From Roseinatronobacter domitianus (lineage in GTDB: Bacteria; Pseudomonadota; Alphaproteobacteria; Rhodobacterales; Rhodobacteraceae), in contig NZ_JALZWP010000002.1 of assembly GCF_023336755.1 (NCBI RefSeq), positions 124,001 to 188,000 of the forward strand: a stretch of DNA of 64,000 bases, read 5' to 3'. Positions 44,633 to 53,171 of this stretch are shown piece by piece. Under the pieces are notes generated by a model. That model saw only the letters and a program-made list of their open reading frames with translations. It was not told where the DNA came from and made no database searches. A program made the position numbers and the translations under genes. Position 1 is the stretch's first letter. Every line of letters starts with the position of its first letter.

Positions 44633-45229
44633 TCAGACCAATTCGATGCCAGCGGCGCGCATGTCGTCCAGCGCGCGGGCCATCGACCCGTCAAGGTCGA
44701 TACCGCGGCACAGGGTGGTCAGCACCCGCACCTTGAAGCCCAGCTTGGCGGCATCCAGCGCCGACCATGCCACGCAGAAATCGGTCGCCAAGCCGACGAA
44801 TTCCAATTCGGTCAGGCCGCGTGTGCGCAAATAGCCTTCCAGCCCTGTGGGGGTCGTCTGGTCATTCTCGAAAAACGCCGAATAGCTGTCGATCTGCCGC
44901 CGAAACCCTTTACGAAGAATCAGATCGGCGCGGTCAGTGGTCAGATCGGCATGAAACGCGGCCCCATGACTGCCCTGCACGCAATGATCCGGCCACAGAA
45001 CTTGCGGCCCATAAGGCATATCGACCATCTGCATCGGCGCGCGCCCCGCGTGCTGGCTGGCAAAAGAGCTATGACCGGCAGGGTGCCAGTCTTGCGTCAG
45101 GATCACGGCGGCGGCCTCTGCCATCCGGGCGTTCACGCCGGGCACGATCTGGTCGCCCTCTGCCACGGCCAGCGCGCCGCCGGGGCAGAAATCGTTTTGC
45201 AGGTCGATCACGATCAAGGCGTGGGACAT
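44633..45229 (-). CDS. pncA: Nicotinamidase
   Basis: A 198-residue isochorismatase-fold enzyme that hydrolyses nicotinamide to nicotinate. The catalytic triad is Asp13 (DLQNDFCPGG), Lys107 (ILRKGF) and Cys152 (LATDFCV). The metal site is DWHPAGHSS (Asp47, His49, His53). A cis-peptide region DHCVQGSHGA is present. The product is the substrate of pncB, 3 bp downstream. Confidence 0.96.
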   Translation of the reverse strand: MSHALIVIDLQNDFCPGGALAVAEGDQIVPGVNARMAEAAAVILTQDWHPAGHSSFASQHAGRAPMQMVDMPYGPQVLWPDHCVQGSHGAAFHADLTTDRADLILRKGFRRQIDSYSAFFENDQTTPTGLEGYLRTRGLTELEFVGLATDFCVAWSALDAAKLGFKVRVLTTLCRGIDLDGSMARALDDMRAAGIELV

Positions 45230-45325
45230 GGCGGCTCTCCTTTTTGGTTAGGGCTAAGCACCTGACACGGCCGCGTCAATGGCGGCTATCTTGCGCGCGA
45301 GCGCGGCGCGCAGTAAAGCGCGCGT

Positions 45326-46228
45326 ATGTTTACCGTGGCCGCACTCTATCATTTCACTCGGTTTGACGACCCGTCTTCGCTGAAGGGGCCGCTTGCCGCC
45401 CTATGCTGCACCAATGGGGTGAAAGGGTCATTGCTTTTGGCGCAAGAGGGGATCAACGGCACAATTGCAGGCCCGCGCGACGGGATCGACGCGGTTCTGG
45501 CGCATATCCGCGCGCTGCCGGGTTGTGCCGCGCTGGAGTGGAAGGAAAGCCACGCCCCCGACATGCCCTTTGGCCGCATGAAAGTGCGCCTGAAGCGAGA
45601 GATCGTGACCATGGGCCAGCCCGATGTGGACCCGCGCGCGGGCACCGGGCATTATGTGGACCCCGCCGGCTGGAACGCGCTTATCAGCGCGCCCGATGTC
45701 GCCGTGATCGACACCCGCAATGATTACGAGGTGGCGATCGGCACGTTCGAGGGCGCGATTGATCCGGGCACCAAGTCTTTCGGGGAATTTCCCCAATGGT
45801 GGGAAGACAACCGCCACCGCTTTCACAACAAGCGGATTGCCATGTTCTGCACCGGGGGCATTCGGTGCGAAAAATCGACCAATTACCTTCTGGGGCAGGG
45901 GGTTCAGGATGTTTACCACCTGAAAGGCGGTATCCTGAAATATCTGGAAGAGATGCCAGCCGAGCAAAGCCTATGGAACGGCGCGTGTTTCGTCTTCGAT
46001 CAGCGCGTATCGGTCGAGCATGGGTTGAAACCCGGCCCACATATCATGTGCCACGCCTGCCGCCGCCCGCTTTGGCCAGAGGACAGAACACGCCCCGAAT
46101 ACGAAGAGGGTGTGCTGTGTCATCACTGTGTGGAAGAGTTCACCCCCGAACGCCGTGAAGGGTTCCGCGAGCGGCAACGTCAGATTCGGCTGGCGGCCAA
46201 ACGTGGAACATCGCATTTCGGCGGCTGA
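45326..46228 (+). CDS. trhO: tRNA uridine(34) hydroxylase / rhodanese-related sulfurtransferase TrhO
   Basis: A 300-residue YceA-family protein that makes 5-hydroxyuridine at tRNA position 34 using O2. An N-terminal acylphosphatase-like domain (about 1-95) contains EGINGTIAG. The rhodanese domain (about 115-220) has its Cys175 in [12 protein letters not shown] and the [13 protein letters not shown] segment. A C-terminal zinc-binding-like CHACRRPL and CHHCVEEF follow. It is upstream of a TRAP transporter with no evident link. Confidence 0.93.
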   Translation: MFTVAALYHFTRFDDPSSLKGPLAALCCTNGVKGSLLLAQEGINGTIAGPRDGIDAVLAHIRALPGCAALEWKESHAPDMPFGRMKVRLKREIVTMGQPDVDPRAGTGHYVDPAGWNALISAPDVAVIDTRNDYEVAIGTFEGAIDPGTKSFGEFPQWWEDNRHRFHNKRIAMFCTGGIRCEKSTNYLLGQGVQDVYHLKGGILKYLEEMPAEQSLWNGACFVFDQRVSVEHGLKPGPHIMCHACRRPLWPEDRTRPEYEEGVLCHHCVEEFTPERREGFRERQRQIRLAAKRGTSHFGG

Positions 46229-46310
46229 GCGCCGCAAAAGCCACGATACCGATAACATTGGTAAGAATTTTTGTTCACTCCGTAGCCCCATTATGCTCTA
46301 ACGCCGGGCA

Positions 46311-46328
46311 CGGACAGTCATATGTCCG
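46311..46328. promoter_or_regulatory. Small inverted repeat upstream of dctP
   Basis: CGGACA (46311-46316) and TGTCCG (46323-46328) form a 6-bp dyad with a 6-nt spacer between a possible TATGCT -10 (46292-46297) and the dctP ribosome-binding site. It could be an operator or a 5' UTR hairpin. Confidence 0.3.
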
Positions 46329-46354
46329 GCGAAAATACCTCGGGAGGAGTAATA

Positions 46355-47464
46355 ATGGATCGTCGTTCGTTTTTGAAGACATCGGCGCTGGGCGGCTCTG
46401 CCGCAGCAGCTTCGACACTTGCCGCACCGGCTGTTGCGCAAGGTCGTATCACTTGGCGCATGGTTACAACCTGGCCACGCAATTTCCCCGGTCTGGGCAC
46501 GGGCGCGCAGCGCGTCGCGGATCGCATCACCGCCGCATCCGATGGCGCATTGACCGTTGAAGTTTTTGCAGCTGGCGAAATGGTCCCGGCGCTGCAATCT
46601 CTGGACGCGGTGATCGACGGCTCTGCCGAGATGAGCCACGGTGCCGCCTATTACTGGCAGAACAAGTCTGTGGGCCTGTCCTTCTTCACCGGGGTGCCCT
46701 TCGGCATGACCAGCCGGGAATTGGCTGCATGGGTGCGTTATGGCGGCGGTCAGGAACTTTGGGACGAGCTTTACGACCAGTTCGGCGTTCAGGGCTTTTT
46801 GTCGGGCGACACCGGCACGCAGGCAGGTGGCTGGTTCAATCAGGAACTGACCGGTCTGGCCGATATTCAGGGCCTGCGCTTCCGTACGCCTGGTTTGGGT
46901 GGTCAGGTCTGGCAGAAGATGGGCGCTTCGGTCACGAACCTTGCCGGTGGCGAAATCTTCCAGGCGCTGCAATCGGGCGCACTGGATGCCGCCGAATTCG
47001 TCGGCCCCTATAATGACCGCGCGCTGGGCTTCCACCAGTTGCGCAAGCATTACTACACGTCCTCATTCAACGAGCCGGGTCTGGCGACCGAAGTTGTGGT
47101 GGACAAGGCGAAGTATCAGGAACTGCCCGCCAACCTTCGAGCCATCGTCCGCGATGTGTGCCAGGCCGAATACGACCAGGTGCCAAGCGAATTCTACGCG
47201 AACGACCCGATTGCGCTCAACGACATGGTCGAGAACCATGGCGTCATCGTGCATGAAAACTGGCCGGAAGAAATTTGGCAAGGTGGCGCGAATGCGGCCA
47301 AGGAACTGCTGACCGAGATTTTGGAAGGCGGCGACGAAATGACCAAGAAGGTCGCGCAAAGCTATGTCAGCAATCTGAATGTTCTGCGCACCCGCACCGA
47401 GCGGACCGACCTGACCTATGCGATCGCGCGTCAGAAATACTTCGACATTTCGGACCTTGGCTAA
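46355..47464 (+). CDS. TRAP transporter substrate-binding protein (DctP/TakP type)
   Basis: A 369-residue periplasmic binding protein. The N-terminus MDRRSFLKTSALGG has a twin-arginine motif and a signal ending in APAVAQG (about residue 30). FRTPGLGGQVWQKMG carries the conserved carboxylate-binding Arg, and AAEFVGPYNDRALGFHQL is the TakP-like segment. Rhodobacter TakP binds 2-oxo acids; a monocarboxylic or 2-oxo acid substrate is likely here but not proven. The ATG at 46355 follows GGGAGGAGTAATA. It is followed by a strong hairpin and the two permease genes. Confidence 0.92.
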   Translation: MDRRSFLKTSALGGSAAAASTLAAPAVAQGRITWRMVTTWPRNFPGLGTGAQRVADRITAASDGALTVEVFAAGEMVPALQSLDAVIDGSAEMSHGAAYYWQNKSVGLSFFTGVPFGMTSRELAAWVRYGGGQELWDELYDQFGVQGFLSGDTGTQAGGWFNQELTGLADIQGLRFRTPGLGGQVWQKMGASVTNLAGGEIFQALQSGALDAAEFVGPYNDRALGFHQLRKHYYTSSFNEPGLATEVVVDKAKYQELPANLRAIVRDVCQAEYDQVPSEFYANDPIALNDMVENHGVIVHENWPEEIWQGGANAAKELLTEILEGGDEMTKKVAQSYVSNLNVLRTRTERTDLTYAIARQKYFDISDLG

Positions 47465-47486
47465 GACCCTCTCATGACACGATACC

Positions 47487-47515
47487 AAAGGCCCCGGACA
47501 GGATCCGGGGCCTTT
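47487..47515 (+). terminator. Strong intercistronic hairpin after dctP
   Basis: AAAGGCCCCGGA (47487-47498) pairs perfectly over 12 bp with TCCGGGGCCTTT (47504-47515) around a 5-nt loop. Only TTTAGGG follows, so it is a weak terminator or a 3'-end stabiliser that would give more binding protein than permease. Confidence 0.7.
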
Positions 47516-47548
47516 AGGGCGAGCACGCATCAGATTACGAGGGCCAAA

Positions 47549-48106
47549 ATGACCGCACTCGCAGCACTTATGAAAGCGATCAACGCGCTGAACCGCATTG
47601 TCGGCAACACGTTTATGTGGCTGTCGGTGGCGATTGTTATGGTGTGCTTCTGGGTTGTCGTGGAACGCTACCTGTTCGCCAATACGCGCCTATGGATGCA
47701 AGACCTGTATCCGTGGATGAACGGGGTCATGTTCACCGCCGTGGCGGGCTATGGCCTGTATCGCAACGACCATGTGCGCGTGGATATCTTCTTTCGCCCT
47801 GCCAGCAATCTGCGCAAAGCGTGGATGGACCTGATCGGCGTCTGCGTATTCCTGATGCCCTTCGCTTATGTGGTGTGGGCCTATTCCTTCACCTTCGTGA
47901 ACCGGTCTATCGGGCTGCTCGAAGGGTCGGCAAACCCCGGCGGGATGCCGGGCTTGTTCGTGTTGAAAAGTTTTATTCTGGTTTTTGCGGCACTCATTGC
48001 ACTGCAAGGCGTGGCCATGGCGATCCGGTCCATCCTGATTATCGCCGGGCGCGAAGATCTTGTGCCAGCGGATTACCGCTACCAATACGAGTTGGAGAAA
48101 GCCTGA
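47549..48106 (+). CDS. TRAP transporter small permease (DctQ)
   Basis: A 185-residue membrane protein with four predicted helices (about 18-36, 50-68, 93-112 and 140-165). It contains the DctQ marker VVVERYLFANTRLWMQDL with the acidic/Trp helix-2 boundary. It pairs with the large permease encoded one base later. The ATG at 47549 follows GAGGGCCAAA. It supplies the small subunit of a sodium-driven solute uptake system. Confidence 0.9.
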   Translation: MTALAALMKAINALNRIVGNTFMWLSVAIVMVCFWVVVERYLFANTRLWMQDLYPWMNGVMFTAVAGYGLYRNDHVRVDIFFRPASNLRKAWMDLIGVCVFLMPFAYVVWAYSFTFVNRSIGLLEGSANPGGMPGLFVLKSFILVFAALIALQGVAMAIRSILIIAGREDLVPADYRYQYELEKA

Positions 48107-48107
48107 C

Positions 48108-49496
48108 ATGGATCCGGTATTGATTGGCGAGATCCTCGCCGGAACGATGTTCTTTGGCGTGATCGGATTTCTGCTGCTGGGGTTCCCGGTCGCGTTTACG
48201 CTTGCAGGCACGTCCATTCTGTTCGCCTTCGCTGGCCTTTATTTCGGCGTGTTCGACATGTCGAACCTGCGCGCGCTGGCCGGGCGTTACACCGGCTACA
48301 TGCTGAACGAAGTGCTGGTCGCAGTGCCCTTGTTCATCTTTATGGGGGTGATGCTGGAACGCAGCAACATTGCCGAACAACTGTTGTCCACGATGGGCCG
48401 CCTGTTCGGCAATATGCGCGGCGGGCTTGGAATTTCGGTTATTCTTGTGGGCGCCCTTCTGGCCGCCAGCACCGGGGTGGTGGGCGCGACAGTGGTGACG
48501 ATGGGCCTTATCAGCCTGCCCGCGATGATGCGCGCAGGGTATGATCCGAAACTCGCCTGCGGGTCGATCTGCGCCAGCGGCACCTTGGGTCAGATCATCC
48601 CGCCCTCGACCGTGCTGATTTTCATGGGCGACATGATCGCGGGCATGCACAGCCAGGTGCAGATGAGCCTTGGCAATTTCGCACCCACCACAGTGTCGGT
48701 GGGCGATTTGTTCGCGGGTGCGTTCATTCCCGGCCTGCTGATGGTCGCGCTGTATATCGCCTACATCCTGTTCAAGGCGGTGTTCGACCCTGAAAGCTGC
48801 CCGGCAACCCCCATCCCGCCAGAGGAAAAAGCCGGGTTGGGCCGCGAGATTGTTACCGCGCTGATACCACCCTTGCTGCTGATCTTCGCGGTTCTGGGCT
48901 CTATCCTTGGCGGCATTGCCACGCCAACCGAAGCGGCCTCTGTCGGTGCCGTGGGCGCGACGCTGCTGGCCGGTTTACGCGGTCGGCTGAAAGCACAGAT
49001 CTTCGTCGATGTGGCGCGCCGCACGGCTGTCATCACCTCGATGATTTTCATCATCCTGTTCGGCGCCTCGGTCTTTGCCATCGTGTTCCGCCAAATGGGC
49101 GGCGACGATCTGGTGCATGAATTCCTGTCGGCCATGCCCGGTGGCGCGATGGGCGCGATGATAACCGTCATGGTCTTGATGTTCGTGCTGGGCTTCATCC
49201 TCGACACGTTCGAGATTATCTTCATCGTGCTGCCGATCACCGCGCCGACGCTGCTGATGCTGGGCATCGACCCGATCTGGCTGGGCGTGATGGTCGGGGT
49301 CAACCTGCAAACCAGCTTTCTGACGCCACCCTTCGGATTTGCGCTGTTCTACCTGCGCGGCGTAGCCCCCAATTCGGTCAGCACCGGCATGATCTACAAG
49401 GGTGCTATTCCCTTCGTGCTGTTGCAGATTACTGCCATCGTGCTGCTGTTCATGTTCCCGCAACTGGTGCTGTGGCTGCCGGGGCTGCTGTTCTAG
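48108..49496 (+). CDS. TRAP transporter large permease (DctM)
   Basis: A 462-residue protein with about 12 hydrophobic helices. VPLFIFMGVMLERSNIAEQL, the ASTGVVGATVVTMGLISLPAM stretch (here split as ASTGVVGATVV and TMGLISLPAM) and GSICASGTLGQIIPPS are family signatures. It is the transport subunit for the solute delivered by the upstream DctP. The ATG at 48108 follows GGAGAAAGCCTGAC, one base after dctQ. Confidence 0.94.
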   Translation: MDPVLIGEILAGTMFFGVIGFLLLGFPVAFTLAGTSILFAFAGLYFGVFDMSNLRALAGRYTGYMLNEVLVAVPLFIFMGVMLERSNIAEQLLSTMGRLFGNMRGGLGISVILVGALLAASTGVVGATVVTMGLISLPAMMRAGYDPKLACGSICASGTLGQIIPPSTVLIFMGDMIAGMHSQVQMSLGNFAPTTVSVGDLFAGAFIPGLLMVALYIAYILFKAVFDPESCPATPIPPEEKAGLGREIVTALIPPLLLIFAVLGSILGGIATPTEAASVGAVGATLLAGLRGRLKAQIFVDVARRTAVITSMIFIILFGASVFAIVFRQMGGDDLVHEFLSAMPGGAMGAMITVMVLMFVLGFILDTFEIIFIVLPITAPTLLMLGIDPIWLGVMVGVNLQTSFLTPPFGFALFYLRGVAPNSVSTGMIYKGAIPFVLLQITAIVLLFMFPQLVLWLPGLLF

Positions 49497-49510
49497 GGCT
49501 GTCGTTTTGA

Positions 49511-49549
49511 CTTTCGCTTTGGGTGCGCCATCTGCGCCCAAAGCGAAAG
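49511..49549. promoter_or_regulatory. Large hairpin between dctM and photolyase-like gene
   Basis: CTTTCGCTTTGGG (49511-49523) and CCCAAAGCGAAAG (49537-49549) form a perfect 13-bp stem, possibly extended inwards by a G-U pair. There is no T tract after it. It ends directly before the AGAGGACGCC ribosome-binding site of the next gene, so it could control translation or processing as well as separate the transcripts. Confidence 0.6.
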
Positions 49550-49557
49550 AGGACGCC

Positions 49558-50769
49558 ATGACCCTTCCTGCCCCGACCCGCGATGCTGCGCTTGCACATA
49601 TCGCAGATTTCACGCCGCATATGGGCGCGCGCTACGCCAAGCGCCGCAACACAGATTACGGGCCGAGACGTCATGGCGCGGTGTCGTGCCTGTCGCCGCA
49701 TCTGCGCCGCAGGCTTGTGGCGGAAGATGAAGTGATCGCCGCAGCGCTTGCCGCGCATGGCCAGGAAGGTGCCGAGAAATTCATTCAGGAAGTGGTCTGG
49801 CGCAGCTATTTCAAAGGCTGGATGGAGCACCGCCCGACAACATGGACCACCTACCGCGACGGTCTGGAGCGCGATTTCGAGGTGCTGACCAAGGACCGCA
49901 AGCTGCGCGCGCAAGTGCAAGCCGCGACCGAAGGGCGCACGGGGCTGGACTGTTTCGATGCTTGGGCAACCGAACTGGTCGACACCGGCTACCTGCACAA
50001 CCATGCGCGTATGTGGTTCGCGTCTATCTGGATATTCACCTTCGGCCTGCCATGGCGGCTGGGCGCGGATTTCTTCCTGCGCAATCTGCTAGATGGAGAC
50101 CCCGCGTCAAACACCTTGGGCTGGCGCTGGGTCGCGGGGCTGCACACGCGCGGCAAGACCTATGCCGCGCAGGCGTGGAACATCGCCAAATTCACCGACG
50201 GTCGCTTCGTGCCACGCGACACGGATCTGGCCCCGGATGCCCCGGCTTTGGTGCATGAAGAACCCGACGGATTGCCAGACCGGCTTGGCCTGCGCATGCC
50301 GCTGCTGCCGGACCTGTCCAAACCGACCGCGCTGTTGCTGACAGAGGAAGACTGCTCCCCAACCCTGCCGGATGGCCTGACAATCGTGACCACGGCAACA
50401 CTGGAAGCCAGCCACCTGCGCTCCCCCGAAACCGTTGCCGACCATGTCACCGAATTCGAGCGCGCTGCCCTGCGCGATACCGCGCAACGGCTTGGGCATA
50501 GAGCGTTCGAAATGCGTGCCGGCTTGCCTCGCGATCTGGCCAAATGGGCCGCACAGGCGGGCGCGCGCCAGATCGTGACCCCGTTCGTGCCACAAGGCTA
50601 CGTGCGCGACTGGCTAGACAGCGCACAGCCCGCGCTGGACGCGCAGGGCATTACCCTGACAGAGGTTCAGCGCGACTGGGACAAGCGCATCTGGCCGCAT
50701 GCCACGGCGGGCTTTTTCAAGGTGAAGACGAAAATCCCTGCAATCCTGCAAGATGCAGCATTGGTCTGA
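49558..50769 (+). CDS. Photolyase/cryptochrome-like FAD-binding protein with the FAD domain first
   Basis: A 403-residue flavoprotein. Residues about 25-225 match the C-terminal FAD domain of class I photolyases: a LSPHL-type loop (45-49), FIQEVVWRSYFKGW (75-88), TGYLHNHARMWFASIW (143-158) and DPASNTLGWRWVAGLH (181-196). In photolyases an antenna alpha/beta domain precedes this domain. Here the FAD domain starts the protein, and a Rossmann-like part follows (about 250-403: TALLLTEEDC, ARQIVTPFVPQG, WDKRIWPHATAGFFKVK). DNA repair or light sensing is inferred from the family only. The ATG at 49558 follows AAAGAGGACGCC. Confidence 0.82.
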   Translation: MTLPAPTRDAALAHIADFTPHMGARYAKRRNTDYGPRRHGAVSCLSPHLRRRLVAEDEVIAAALAAHGQEGAEKFIQEVVWRSYFKGWMEHRPTTWTTYRDGLERDFEVLTKDRKLRAQVQAATEGRTGLDCFDAWATELVDTGYLHNHARMWFASIWIFTFGLPWRLGADFFLRNLLDGDPASNTLGWRWVAGLHTRGKTYAAQAWNIAKFTDGRFVPRDTDLAPDAPALVHEEPDGLPDRLGLRMPLLPDLSKPTALLLTEEDCSPTLPDGLTIVTTATLEASHLRSPETVADHVTEFERAALRDTAQRLGHRAFEMRAGLPRDLAKWAAQAGARQIVTPFVPQGYVRDWLDSAQPALDAQGITLTEVQRDWDKRIWPHATAGFFKVKTKIPAILQDAALV

Positions 50770-50786
50770 CACTCTGTAGGGGATCA

Positions 50787-50862
50787 TGGTGAGCCGGCAG
50801 GGGTTCGAACCCTGGACCTACTGATTAAAAGTCAGTTGCTCTACCGGCTGAGCTACCGGCTC
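50787..50862 (-). tRNA. tRNA-Lys (anticodon UUU)
   Basis: The reverse strand folds as a complete cloverleaf. The acceptor stem is GAGCCGG/CCGGCTC, the D stem GCTC/GAGC, the anticodon stem ACTGA/TCAGT with loop CTTTTAA, and the T arm carries GGTTCGAAC. The CCA end is encoded (50789-50787). The TTT anticodon makes it tRNA-Lys(UUU). Confidence 0.97.
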
Positions 50863-50991
50863 ACTCTGAGGCCGCTACTTAGAAAAGGCCGGGCACAGGG
50901 TCAAGGACAAAAGCCACGCGGGCGCAATGTTTTCACGGCAAGCTTGCGCGCGGGGCTGGTCAGGTCGCGAACCCGTCGTTATATGGCGCGC

Positions 50992-51810
50992 ATGACTGGC
51001 ACGGCCCTGACCTTTTCCAAAATGCACGGCGCAGGCAATGATTTCGTCGTAATCGACTCGCGCAGCCGCGCAGCCGGAATGATGGATGCTGCCTTGGCCC
51101 GCGCCATTGGCGATCGGCATCGCGGCGTCGGGTTCGACCAGCTGGCAGAATTGCGCCCGGCAGAGGACGCTGATCTGGCGCTGGATTTCTGGAATGCCGA
51201 TGGCACGCAGGCTGGCGCTTGCGGCAATGCCACGCGTTGCGTGGCGGCCATGGTCATGGGGCAGACAGGGGCGCAGACGCTGACCATCCGCACCGCGCGA
51301 GGGTTGCTGCGGGCCGAGGATCGGGACGGTCAAATCTGGGTCAATATGGGCGCGCCGGTGCTGGAGTGGCAGGGCATACCGCTGGCGCGCGATTGCGACA
51401 CGTTGCATCTGCCGCTGTCCGGCGACCCGGCGGGCGTAGGAATGGGCAACCCGCATTGCGTGTTTTTCGTTCCCGATGCAGAGGCGGCGCCCGTGGCCAC
51501 TCACGGCCCGGTCGTAGAACATGACCCGCTTTTTCCAGAGGCAACGAATGTCGAATTTGCGTCGCAGGTTGCCCCAGATCATCTGCGCCTGCGGGTGTGG
51601 GAGCGGGGCACGGGCATTACGCTCGCCTGTGGTTCCGGTGCCTGCGCGACGGCAGTTGCCGCCAACCTGCGCGGCCTGACCGGGCGGCAGGTCAAGATCA
51701 CCGCCGATGGCGGAACGCTGATGGTGGATTGGCGCGACGATGGCGTCTGGCTGACAGGCCCGGTCGCGCATGTCTTTACCGCCACCTTGGCCAAAGGCTT
51801 TGGCGCATGA
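50992..51810 (+). CDS. dapF: Diaminopimelate epimerase
   Basis: A 272-residue PLP-independent racemase converting LL- to meso-diaminopimelate for lysine and peptidoglycan. The N-terminal [15 protein letters not shown] is the family opening. The two active-site cysteines are Cys77 in GACGNATRC and Cys213 in [10 protein letters not shown]. Neither of two candidate ATGs (50983, 50992) has a good ribosome-binding site; 50992 is a tentative choice. The stop overlaps mtaB in ATGA. Confidence 0.94.
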   Translation: MTGTALTFSKMHGAGNDFVVIDSRSRAAGMMDAALARAIGDRHRGVGFDQLAELRPAEDADLALDFWNADGTQAGACGNATRCVAAMVMGQTGAQTLTIRTARGLLRAEDRDGQIWVNMGAPVLEWQGIPLARDCDTLHLPLSGDPAGVGMGNPHCVFFVPDAEAAPVATHGPVVEHDPLFPEATNVEFASQVAPDHLRLRVWERGTGITLACGSGACATAVAANLRGLTGRQVKITADGGTLMVDWRDDGVWLTGPVAHVFTATLAKGFGA

Positions 51811-53066
51811 GCGCGCCGCGCTTCACGACCCTTGGTTGCCGCCTGAACGCTTACGAAACCGAAGCGATGAAGGCTCTGGCCGAAGGCGCGGGCGTGCGTG
51901 ATGCGCTGGTGGTGAACACTTGCGCAGTCACATCAGAGGCCGTGCGCAAAGCCCGTCAGGAAATTCGCCGCCTGCGGCGTGAGAACCCCGATGCGCCAAT
52001 TATCGTGACCGGTTGCGCCGCACAGACAGAACCCGAAACCTTCGCCGCCATGCCCGAAGTGACACGCGTCATCGGCAATTCAGAAAAGATGCACCCCGCC
52101 ACCTGGGCCAGCCTGACCCCCGACCTCATCGGCCAGACCGAGCGCGTGCAGGTCGATGACATCATGTCGGTGACCGAGACCGCAAGCCATCTGATCGACG
52201 GGTTCGGCACCCGCGCGCGTGCTTATGTTCAGGTGCAAAATGGCTGCGACCATCGCTGCACCTTTTGCATCATCCCTTACGGACGTGGCAATTCGCGTTC
52301 AGTTCCGGCTGGCGTGGTGGTGGACCAGATCAAACGGCTGGTGGGTGAAGGGTATCTGGAGGTCGTTCTGACCGGCGTGGACCTGACAAGCTGGGGCGCG
52401 GACCTGCCAAGCACGCCGCGACTGGGCGATCTGGTGCGCCGCATTCTGCGGTTGGTCCCCGATCTGGCGCGGCTGCGGATTTCGTCGATCGATTCGATCG
52501 AAGCCGACCCCGCGCTGATGGAAGCCATCGCATCTGAACCGCGCCTGATGCCGCATCTGCACCTGTCCTTGCAGGCAGGCGATGACATGATCCTGAAACG
52601 CATGAAGCGCCGCCACCTGCGCGACGATGCGATTGCCTTTTGCACCGAAGCGCGCGCCTTGCGCCCAGACATGGTGTTTGGCGCAGATATCATCGCGGGC
52701 TTCCCGACTGAAACCGAAACAATGTTCGAAAACTCGTTGAAGCTGGTCGAAGACTGCGGGCTGACATGGCTGCATGTCTTTCCGTTCAGCCCGCGCAAGG
52801 GCACGCCTGCCGCGCGTATGCCGCAAGTCAATGGGGCGGTCGTCCGTGACCGCGCCGCCCGCCTGCGTGCAGCGGGCAACGCTACCGTTACGCGACATCT
52901 GTCGGCGCAGGTCGGACAGGCGCACCCGGTGCTGATGGAAAATCCGCGCATGGGCCGCACGCCACAATTTGCCGAAGTGGTGTTCAGGGCAGATCAGCCC
53001 GTGGGGCAGATCGTGCAGGCCCGGATTGCAGGGCATGATGGCGCGCAACTGAGCGCAAGCGCATAG
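51807..53066 (+). CDS. mtaB: tRNA t6A37 methylthiotransferase MtaB
   Basis: A 419-residue radical-SAM enzyme that adds a methylthio group to t6A37 in tRNAs reading ANN codons. The N-terminal auxiliary [4Fe-4S] cysteines are Cys11, Cys39 and Cys70. The radical-SAM CxxxCxxC is Cys147, Cys151 and Cys154 in [18 protein letters not shown]-terminal TRAM-like region follows. It is co-transcribed with dapF, whose stop it overlaps; dapF-mtaB is a common alphaproteobacterial pair. Confidence 0.94.
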   Translation: MSAPRFTTLGCRLNAYETEAMKALAEGAGVRDALVVNTCAVTSEAVRKARQEIRRLRRENPDAPIIVTGCAAQTEPETFAAMPEVTRVIGNSEKMHPATWASLTPDLIGQTERVQVDDIMSVTETASHLIDGFGTRARAYVQVQNGCDHRCTFCIIPYGRGNSRSVPAGVVVDQIKRLVGEGYLEVVLTGVDLTSWGADLPSTPRLGDLVRRILRLVPDLARLRISSIDSIEADPALMEAIASEPRLMPHLHLSLQAGDDMILKRMKRRHLRDDAIAFCTEARALRPDMVFGADIIAGFPTETETMFENSLKLVEDCGLTWLHVFPFSPRKGTPAARMPQVNGAVVRDRAARLRAAGNATVTRHLSAQVGQAHPVLMENPRMGRTPQFAEVVFRADQPVGQIVQARIAGHDGAQLSASA

Positions 53067-53090
53067 AGTGCCCCCACGAATAATTTGAAA

Positions 53091-53160
53091 CGCGCCCCGG
53101 GCTTGACCCGGGGCCTTGCGGTTGGCTGACCCAGAGGCTCCGGGTCAAGCCCGGAGCGCG
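53091..53160. repeat. Nested palindrome / GC-rich repeat between mtaB and mutS
   Basis: Arm one (53091-53115) contains CCCCGGGCTTGACCCGGGG. Arm two (53136-53160) contains CTCCGGGTCAAGCCCGGAG. The arms are inverted copies with two mismatches that remain G-U pairs in RNA, and each arm is also self-complementary. It sits between convergent genes, as a transcription barrier or a mobile REP-like element. Confidence 0.75.
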
Positions 53161-53171
53161 TGGTCCACGGC

